From Kiritimatiellales bacterium (GTDB taxonomy: Bacteria; Verrucomicrobiota; Kiritimatiellia; Kiritimatiellales; Pontiellaceae), in NCBI GenBank assembly GCA_030621805.1, contig JAUXGY010000162.1:1-5158 (forward strand): a DNA stretch of 5,158 nucleotides. The letters are read 5' to 3'. Positions 1-5,158 of the stretch are shown here, piece after piece. Numbering within the stretch: the first letter of the stretch is position 1; the number at the start of each line of letters is the position of its first letter. The notes under the pieces are model-generated. The model saw only the letters and a list, made by a program, of their open reading frames with translations, had not been told where the DNA came from and did not search any database. Position numbers and translations under genes: made by a program.

Positions 1-1495
1 CGCAGGTGAAGTAGTAGCTGTGGTAGTAACCCTTCCCCTTGTTTTCACCCGGTTTTGTCCGCGGTGGTTTGCCGGATTTACTGCAGTCCCGTTCCGCTCC
101 GGTGGGTTCGATATTCTCACGAAAGTAAGCCCCCTCGTGGCCAAACCACGCCTTGGTGATGGCCTTGCGAATGGGGAGGAGGTTATGGTAGTAGTTGAAA
201 AAGGGTCGCATCTCGTCGAGATCACCGCTCATCAGCAGTGGCCAGTAGAGGAGTCGCTGATTCTGAAAAGTGAAACGGCGACCCCATAGGCGACCGTCCT
301 CGTGCGTGAGCAAGATGCCATTCGGTTGCTTGATTTTGTGAATTTTTTCTCCAGCACCACAGTGCCGGGGTTGAGAGAAAAGTCCGCCGTTGAACTTCGC
401 TTGGATTTCCCCCCGGCTCTGACACGCCATGATATAGCGGAAGACATTGTAGCTCTGTGCGACCAGTGCCCCAGCATCTTTTTCAATACGACGCCCCTTG
501 GTGGCTTCTCCGTTGAGCTTGCCTCGTTGCGAGAGCGGCACAGTGTTGTCCGCAACATGGATCCAGCTTCGATTCCAGAACTCCGACCACCACTGGCAGT
601 GCCTATTCCACTCCGAGGCAGTGTCTCGTTTTTCCTGGGCCTGTTGTTCAATCGCCTTGATCCAAGATTCGGGGTCTGGAGATTGTTGGGTGAGGGCATG
701 AATCCGGATATCGAAATTCTTCCCCTGCCCAGTCAGCTTTCCATTGCTTAGTTTAAGATTCGGGCTCTCAAGAAGATTGCCAAAGGTATTGTGGATAAAG
801 GGGTCCGAGAAGGTATTCTTCATTTCGGGCACGCCGTAGTAATCGAGATCTGTGGTGAAGATGCTTCGGTCGCCGACCGCGTAATAGGTAAGAAGGTGTC
901 CATTGCGCTCGAGTTTTACGTCTTGGGTCGGGTTTTCCGTCGAGGCCTCGGGCGTATTTGTTTTTTTAGGATCCATCTGGTTGAATTTACAGGCATCAAA
1001 ACGCTTCCAGGTTTCGAGACTTGCGGAGACGGATAATTTTTGAGGGGAAACCGTTTGCACATGATAGATGGGTCGATTGGCATCGGCCCAGATGCGGAGC
1101 TTGACCTTATCGGCATTGATGGTGATGGCCCCGGTTTTCAAATCCAAGGTTTGGCGGAACGACTTCCCTTTAGTGAAAGGATTTGGACTGATGCTGATAC
1201 GGACTCTCCCTGTTTTAAAAAGATCACCGCTGTAAGTGTAGGCATCGTTTTTTGAAAGGAGAAGGTAGAGATCTCCATTTTCGATGGCATAGACGCCTGC
1301 GGCGATGTCACCGTTACCTAGCGGCATCTGCCCCCTGGCATCCTTTGACGGGCTGCACCAGATAACGTTATAGCGATCAGGACTAGCTGATGTATTTAGC
1401 TCATCAGCTAAGGCGGCATTGAGAAACACAGTTAAAAGAGAAATTACCAACACGGGTAAGGAGAGAAAAATGCCTGGGAGCAAATATGTTTTCAT
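1..1495 (-). CDS. Secreted DUF5703 / glycoside-hydrolase-like protein (3' end outside window)
   Basis: I read an uninterrupted minus-strand frame from an ATG at 1495-1493 to the left edge: 498 codons with no stop, so the C-terminus is missing. A GAGG ribosome binding site (top strand 1504-1507) lies 8 nt upstream of the ATG. Residues 1-30 form a signal peptide with a long hydrophobic core and an ALA-DE cleavage site after residue 30, so the protein is exported. Residues 42-110 (YNVIWCSPSKDARGQMPLGN, then GDLYLLLSKNDAY and GRVRISISPNPF) match the conserved start of DUF5703 proteins as I remember it. The second half has WWSEFWNRSW (302-311), a segment ending KFNGGLF (367-373) and FQNQRLLYWPLL (410-421). 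These resemble the helical catalytic domain of GH95-like fucosidase-type enzymes. Such proteins are often annotated as glycosyl hydrolases, but the substrate is unknown. The active-site acid cannot be assigned from this partial sequence. A role in polysaccharide breakdown in the periplasm or at the cell surface is inferred. It is divergent from the TonB-like gene at 1927. Confidence 0.85.
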   Translation of the reverse strand, partial: MKTYLLPGIFLSLPVLVISLLTVFLNAALADELNTSASPDRYNVIWCSPSKDARGQMPLGNGDIAAGVYAIENGDLYLLLSKNDAYTYSGDLFKTGRVRISISPNPFTKGKSFRQTLDLKTGAITINADKVKLRIWADANRPIYHVQTVSPQKLSVSASLETWKRFDACKFNQMDPKKTNTPEASTENPTQDVKLERNGHLLTYYAVGDRSIFTTDLDYYGVPEMKNTFSDPFIHNTFGNLLESPNLKLSNGKLTGQGKNFDIRIHALTQQSPDPESWIKAIEQQAQEKRDTASEWNRHCQWWSEFWNRSWIHVADNTVPLSQRGKLNGEATKGRRIEKDAGALVAQSYNVFRYIMACQSRGEIQAKFNGGLFSQPRHCGAGEKIHKIKQPNGILLTHEDGRLWGRRFTFQNQRLLYWPLLMSGDLDEMRPFFNYYHNLLPIRKAITKAWFGHEGAYFRENIEPTGAERDCSKSGKPPRTKPGENKGKGYYHSYYFTC

Positions 1496-1608
1496 GAGTA
1501 GATCCTCGATTATAAAAGGGGCGCATATTTTTTTTGGCAGCCCGTGAATTATTGTAGCCTTTATACTCGATCCTGCTGTAGTTCGAATAGATCTATCTAC
1601 CAAAACCG

Positions 1609-1763
1609 ATCAGCAAAACTCCTCGAGGGTTGGTGGAGGGCGTAGACGGCGGCCCGGAGTTCGTCGTCGGTGATGACCAACGGTGGCATTTAATTTGAGG
1701 CAACTCGTCGGGCTTGAGCTCCACCACGCCAACCTTGACAAAAGCCCCGCTTTTCACTACACA
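1609..1763 (-). pseudogene. bioA: Decayed fragment of a second bioA copy (C-terminal end)
   Basis: Positions 1609-1689 align with the end of the intact bioA at 3234-3315: 77 of 82 alignment columns match, including a 42-nt identical run (1635-1676 against 3261-3302). The fragment encodes MPPLVITDDELRAAVYALHQ, then loses one base (frameshift) before the conserved end and stop. About 59 nt of bioA are then missing. Positions 1691-1704 match 3375-3387, about 10 nt are missing again, and 1708-1727 is identical to 3401-3420. Weaker homology runs on to about 1763: the relic reads VKSGAFVKVGVVELKP where bioA reads VKELRFLGMIGVVELKP. With several deletions, frameshifts and no upstream two thirds, it cannot make a transaminase. 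The three substitutions next to the conserved MPPL segment are synonymous or conservative (Leu to Leu, Ile to Val). This suggests the donor copy diverged as a working gene before it decayed. It has the same orientation as bioA. Confidence 0.9.
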
Positions 1764-1811
1764 TTTCACATAAAAAGTACTCTTAAAACGATCTTTTAGG
1801 ACGCGCACTCC

Positions 1812-1830
1812 AATCGCCTGAAAAGCGATT
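1812..1830. repeat. Small inverted repeat (hairpin)
   Basis: The arms AATCGC (1812-1817) and GCGATT (1825-1830) are perfect reverse complements around a 7-nt loop. The stem is only 6 bp and no T-run follows, so it does not look like an intrinsic terminator. It lies about 100 bp upstream of the TonB-like gene and could be an operator-like site or chance. Confidence 0.35.
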
Positions 1831-1832
1831 TC

Positions 1833-1848
1833 CTATCAATCTATCAAT
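1833..1848. repeat. Tandem duplication of an 8-mer
   Basis: CTATCAAT occurs twice back to back (1833-1840 and 1841-1848), directly beside the hairpin at 1812-1830. It may be a replication-slippage product or a paired regulator site upstream of the TonB-like gene. The sequence does not decide between these. Confidence 0.4.
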
Positions 1849-1926
1849 AATCGCCAGTGACTACCGCATGCGCCTCGATCCCTGAGTAAACGAGTGCCGG
1901 AATTTTTAATTTGAAAGGAATATGAG

Positions 1927-3063
1927 ATGAAAAAGAGACGGTTTTTTACGAGCCATTCAAAATCCAGCGCTTTGGTCGTCAGCCTAGCGATTCATGCCGT
2001 TCTTATCGTTGTGGCCCTCTCCTTTGTGGCCGTGAAGGTTATTGTTAAAGAGGATCAACCCTTTGAGGCAAAAAGGGTCAAACGCCCAAAGATGCCCCCT
2101 AAAAAAATTCAGGTTCCGATGGAGGTTAAAAAACGAAAGCCGAAACCCCGCCTGCGTAAGCGGATCGTGGTCAACACAAAGACCCTCGCCGACATCAAGA
2201 TGCCGGAGATCAGCGGGATTAAGGGTGGCTTGGGCAACATGGGTGGCGATGGACTCGGCAGCTTGGGGTTCGACCTAAACCTGGGTCTGTTTGGAGGTGA
2301 CAGATCCACAGGCAATGAACTTAGCGGTACGTTCTATGATTTGCGAAAAACGGACAAAGGTGCGGCTACGAACATGGCGCAGCAGGACTACGACACCCTC
2401 ATCAAAAAGTTTGTGTCCTCATGGCAGCCCTGGGTTTTAAAACGATTCTTCAAGGCCCCGAAGACCAAGTATGCGACGGCCTTTTGCATGCCCGTCGCAT
2501 CGGCCTCTGCCGCACCGGAGGCGTTTGGGGTAAGCGGTTCGAAAAATCCCATGTGGCTGATTCATTATACGGGGAGCTTCGCGGCGCCGGAAAGCGGGCA
2601 TTATCGGTTTTGCGGTCAGGCCGACGACATTTTGTATATTCGCCTGAAGAGACGTCTAGTGCTCGATGCCAGCTGGCCAACCATATACGGCAGGTTTAGC
2701 GGATGGGATAGCAATGACGACAACAACAAGGCATTTCCTCTAGCAAACAACCAGATGGTGATTGGCGACTGGTTTAAGATGGAAAAAGGCGTCCCGATGG
2801 AAATAGACCTCCTGCTGGGCGAAGGGCATGGGGGGCTGTTTAATTGCCGGTTGCTCATTGAGAAAAAAGGTTCGGAATACAGGCAGGCACCTTATACATA
2901 CGGGGAGCGTTCCGGAATGCGACCGGTTCTTCCGATCTTTAAAACCAAGGAAATCCCCGAGGAATTGGTTGGGAAGATGAAACTCAATTCCAATCAGGAG
3001 ACCCTCGAGGGACCGTCGTTCGGTGCGGTAAGCAACCTTAAACCGCGCATGGATGCACCATGA
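1927..3063 (+). CDS. TonB-like membrane-anchored protein with PA14-like C-terminal domain
   Basis: This gene encodes 378 residues. The start is supported by AAAGGA at 1914-1919, 7 nt before the ATG. An ATG at 1922 opens only a two-codon frame. Residues 1-14 are basic, residues 15-40 form one membrane segment (SLAIHAVLIVVALSF), and residues 48-80 are rich in Lys, Arg and Pro. This is the layout of TonB-type energy transducers: an inner-membrane anchor followed by a periplasmic basic/proline linker. Residues 96-124 are glycine-rich. Residues 132-315 look like a PA14-type beta-barrel: GTFYDLR (134-140), then HYTGSFAAPESGHYRFCG (213-230), and DDILYIRLKRRLVLD (233-247). I see no canonical TonB C-terminal domain (the usual YP and V-F-DG pattern), and no exbB or exbD lies in the window. 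PA14 modules often bind carbohydrate, so a periplasmic or envelope glycan-contacting role is an inference. It is divergent from the DUF5703 gene and convergent with bioA. The true function is unknown; gene and architecture are well supported, domain names moderately. Confidence 0.85.
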   Translation: MKKRRFFTSHSKSSALVVSLAIHAVLIVVALSFVAVKVIVKEDQPFEAKRVKRPKMPPKKIQVPMEVKKRKPKPRLRKRIVVNTKTLADIKMPEISGIKGGLGNMGGDGLGSLGFDLNLGLFGGDRSTGNELSGTFYDLRKTDKGAATNMAQQDYDTLIKKFVSSWQPWVLKRFFKAPKTKYATAFCMPVASASAAPEAFGVSGSKNPMWLIHYTGSFAAPESGHYRFCGQADDILYIRLKRRLVLDASWPTIYGRFSGWDSNDDNNKAFPLANNQMVIGDWFKMEKGVPMEIDLLLGEGHGGLFNCRLLIEKKGSEYRQAPYTYGERSGMRPVLPIFKTKEIPEELVGKMKLNSNQETLEGPSFGAVSNLKPRMDAP

Positions 3064-3234
3064 AGAGGTTCGGGTAAGTTCATGACGATTTGGATGGTTG
3101 TGCAGGTTTTGAGCGAGTTTTAAAGGGGACCAATCAGGGGGCAATGCAGCGAGAAGGGTCCGCCCTCGTCCAATCAACAGAAGCCAGCAGTACGTATCGC
3201 AGGCATCTTGCCGGTCCTGGCGGGAGTGTTCGCA
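3064..3234. other. Convergent intergenic gap without a clear terminator
   Basis: This 171-bp gap lies between the stop codons of the TonB-like gene and bioA. I found no GC-rich stem followed by a T-run on either strand. The best stem, AGGG/CCCT around TCCG at about 3155-3166, is only 4 bp. The open frame 3090-3299 (plus strand) runs into the antisense of bioA and is not credible as a gene. Confidence 0.6.
3201..3230. repeat. Possible dispersed intergenic repeat of the GGCATCTTGCC type
   Basis: GGCATCTTGCC (3202-3212) is a short dyad (GGCA, TCT, TGCC) followed by a GC-rich stretch, CCTGGCGGGAG. In one plus-strand frame it reads AGILPVLAG. Short repeats that translate as GILPV are, from memory, scattered in intergenic DNA of Verrucomicrobia and Lentisphaerae type genomes. 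Only one copy is visible here, so membership in a repeat family is a guess. Confidence 0.25.
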
Positions 3235-4494
3235 TCAGCAAAACTCCTCGAGGGTTTGCTGGAGGGCGTAGACGGCGGCCCGGAGTTCGTCGTCGGTGAT
3301 GATTAGCGGTGGCATGAGATAAAAGACATTGCCGAGCGGACGGAAGAGATAGCCTTGTTCAAAGAGTGCTTGCTTGATTTGGGCAACCAGCGGTTTGGCC
3401 TCGGGCTTGAGCTCCACCACACCAATCATGCCGAGGAAGCGCAGCTCCTTCACGCAACCGATCTCCGCCATCGGCTGCATCCAGTGCTTCATCTTTTCAG
3501 CCATTTCGGCGGCGCGTTCAACGGTGTCCTCGGCCTCGTAGATATCGAGTGCAGCTAGCGCGGCCGCGCAGCCAATCGGATGTCCGGCATAGGTGTTTCC
3601 ATGGTAGAAGGTGCAATCCTTTTCGCCCGTATCGGAGAAGGTGTCATAGATTTTATCTTTCACGATACAAGCGCTCATGGGCATATAGCCTGCCGTCAGT
3701 GCTTTTCCAACCGTCACAAGATCCGGGTCAATTCCAGCATGGTTGAATGCAAAGCGTTGCCCTGTTCGGCCAAAGCCCATCGCCACTTCGTCGATGATCA
3801 GGAGGACTTCATTTTCGGCGCAGCAGTCGGCCAGCTCTTTGAGGTAGTCCGCCGAATAGATCTTCATGCCCGCAGAACCAAGGCAGAGCGGTTCGACGAT
3901 TACAGCGGCGAGTTTATCCGCATGTTCCTCGATCACCTGCTTGCTAGGCAGGAAACCATCCGGGTCGTCGGCGGTCGGGAGAGGGAAAGGAAGCTTCGCG
4001 TGGTGCATCACCACCTGCTCAAAAGGCTTATGGAAGCCATCCACAAAACCCGCGCCAAGAGCGCCGAGCGAATCACCGTGGTAGCCCTGATCCATCCCGA
4101 TGACCCACGTCTTTTCCGGACGATCAAGGTTGTACCAATACTGAATCGTAATTTTCAGTGCCGCCTCCACCGCTGAGCAACCGTCACTCGCAAACAAAGT
4201 ATGACGCTCCGGTGTCGGCATTAACTTTGCCAAACGATCCGCCAGCGCCAGCACGTTGGGGTGGGTCAGGCAACCGGTAATGCTGTGTTGTAAAATACTC
4301 GCCTGCTCCTGAATCGCTTTGACCACCTTCGGGTGTCCGTGTCCCAGCGCACAGGCCCACCAGCTCGACACCATATCGACATACTGCTTTCCCTGATCAT
4401 CGAAGAGATAGATTCCCTCGCCCCGCACCATGTTTGGGAATCCTTTTTCAATGGCGGAGAAGGTTGTATAGGGATGGAATATTTTATTTTTCAT
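3235..4494 (-). CDS. bioA: Adenosylmethionine-8-amino-7-oxononanoate aminotransferase (BioA)
   Basis: BioA is a cytosolic PLP enzyme that moves an amino group from S-adenosylmethionine to 7-keto-8-aminopelargonate, giving 7,8-diaminopelargonate, the substrate of BioD. The 419 residues are close to the usual length (about 420-430). Family landmarks are in order: SSWWACALGHGHP (43-55, substrate-pocket tryptophans), SDGCSAVEAALK (103-114, phosphate-binding loop), GYHGDSLGAL (137-146, stacking Tyr), LLIIDEVAMGFGRTG (231-245, PLP-ring Asp235), VGKALTAG (262-269, Schiff-base Lys264), FYHGNTYAGHP (296-306), and FRPLGNVFYLMPP (384-396, substrate-carboxylate Arg385). Nothing essential appears to be missing. 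The ATG overlaps the bioD stop as ATGA (4491-4494). No strong ribosome binding site precedes it, so translational coupling to bioD is likely. A decayed relative of its last 75 or so codons lies at 1609-1763. Confidence 0.97.
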   Translation of the reverse strand: MKNKIFHPYTTFSAIEKGFPNMVRGEGIYLFDDQGKQYVDMVSSWWACALGHGHPKVVKAIQEQASILQHSITGCLTHPNVLALADRLAKLMPTPERHTLFASDGCSAVEAALKITIQYWYNLDRPEKTWVIGMDQGYHGDSLGALGAGFVDGFHKPFEQVVMHHAKLPFPLPTADDPDGFLPSKQVIEEHADKLAAVIVEPLCLGSAGMKIYSADYLKELADCCAENEVLLIIDEVAMGFGRTGQRFAFNHAGIDPDLVTVGKALTAGYMPMSACIVKDKIYDTFSDTGEKDCTFYHGNTYAGHPIGCAAALAALDIYEAEDTVERAAEMAEKMKHWMQPMAEIGCVKELRFLGMIGVVELKPEAKPLVAQIKQALFEQGYLFRPLGNVFYLMPPLIITDDELRAAVYALQQTLEEFC

Positions 4495-5158
4495 AGGGCT
4501 AGTTGATCCGCAATCTTTTCAATTTCAGCGATGACGGGGACAGGGAGTTTGGAATAGTCGGGGGCGAGGGATTGCAGGGCGGTGCAGTAGGGAATGGTTC
4601 CGAGGACGGGGACTTTTCCGAAGTGTTCGATGGTGGTGGCGTTGTCTTCTTCGATCAGGCCGGGCTCGTCGGGGGTGCTGGCGACAAAAACGACGCCGGC
4701 GATGTCGAGTCCATCGGAGCGCAGCGCGCGGATGGAGAGCAGGGTGTGGTTGATGGTTCCAAGGCCGGGGCGTGCGGCAATCAATACGGGAAGTTTAAGC
4801 GCTTGCATCAGGTCGAGCATCAGCTCACGGCGGGTGAGTGGAACTAGAATTCCGCCTGCGCCTTCGGCGATGACGAACTCGTATTCTGCCGCCAGCGTCC
4901 GCGTAGCGATCACGATTTCGGCCATATCGATTTCCGTTCCCGCCATTTCGGCGGCGAGGTGCGGTGAGCAGGCGGGTTCGAAGGTGTAGGGGGACATGTT
5001 GGCGTAGGTTTTGGAGTCAACCATCATCGATGCCATGGATAATGAGTAGTCCAAGTCGGGGACGGAGAGGCTTTGGGCTTTAGGCCTTGGGCCACAGGAG
5101 AAAACCCATGGACAATCTAAAAGGCAAAGTACTGAATTTGAAGGACGAGATCGCCAAG

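Larger units (their letters stand above)
1496..1926. other. Divergent intergenic region carrying a bioA relic
   Basis: These 431 bases separate the divergent DUF5703 and TonB-like genes. The only gene-derived content I can support is the decayed bioA 3' fragment at 1609-1763. The remainder has no convincing coding frame. It holds the ribosome binding sites of both flanking genes (GAGG on the minus strand at 1504-1507, AAAGGA on the plus strand at 1914-1919), a run of eight T at 1528-1535, a small hairpin at 1812-1830 and a tandem 8-mer at 1833-1848. Promoters for both genes should lie here, but none is clear enough to call. The minus-strand open frame 1593-1808 runs through the relic and is judged spurious because the bioA homology changes frame inside it. 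Confidence 0.75.

Overview
The window looks like chromosomal DNA of a Gram-negative, polysaccharide-degrading bacterium. The best guess is the Planctomycetes-Verrucomicrobia-Chlamydiae group (Kiritimatiellota, Verrucomicrobiota or Lentisphaerota type). This is inferred from a secreted DUF5703 glycoside-hydrolase-like protein, a TonB-like inner-membrane anchor fused to a PA14-like module, and moderate GC. No rRNA or tRNA gene is present to confirm it.

Layout from left to right. Positions 1-1495 (minus strand) hold the first 498 codons of an exported DUF5703-family protein that runs off the left edge. Positions 1496-1926 are a divergent intergenic region, mostly non-coding, which contains a decayed second copy of the 3' end of bioA (1609-1763, minus strand), a small hairpin and an 8-bp tandem repeat. 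Positions 1927-3063 (plus strand) encode a 378-residue protein with a TonB-like signal anchor, a basic/proline-rich linker, a glycine-rich stretch and a PA14-like C-terminal module. A convergent gap at 3064-3234 has no clear terminator. Positions 3235-4494 (minus strand) are an apparently intact bioA. It overlaps by 4 bp the stop codon of bioD (minus strand, from 5054 or just upstream to 4491), and this bioD lacks its entire N-terminal P-loop region. At the right edge, directly after a heptanucleotide repeat, an unidentified gene with a strong ribosome binding site starts at 5108 on the plus strand.

bioD and bioA act in successive steps of biotin synthesis: BioA makes 7,8-diaminopelargonate and BioD closes it to dethiobiotin. 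The notable point is that the biotin locus is rearranged. BioA looks complete, BioD is cut off at its 5' side next to a short repeat, and a mutated fragment of another bioA copy lies about 1.6 kb away on the far side of the TonB-like gene. This is best explained by duplication (or acquisition of a second biotin locus) followed by deletion. The two polysaccharide/envelope-type genes to the left have no obvious link to biotin.
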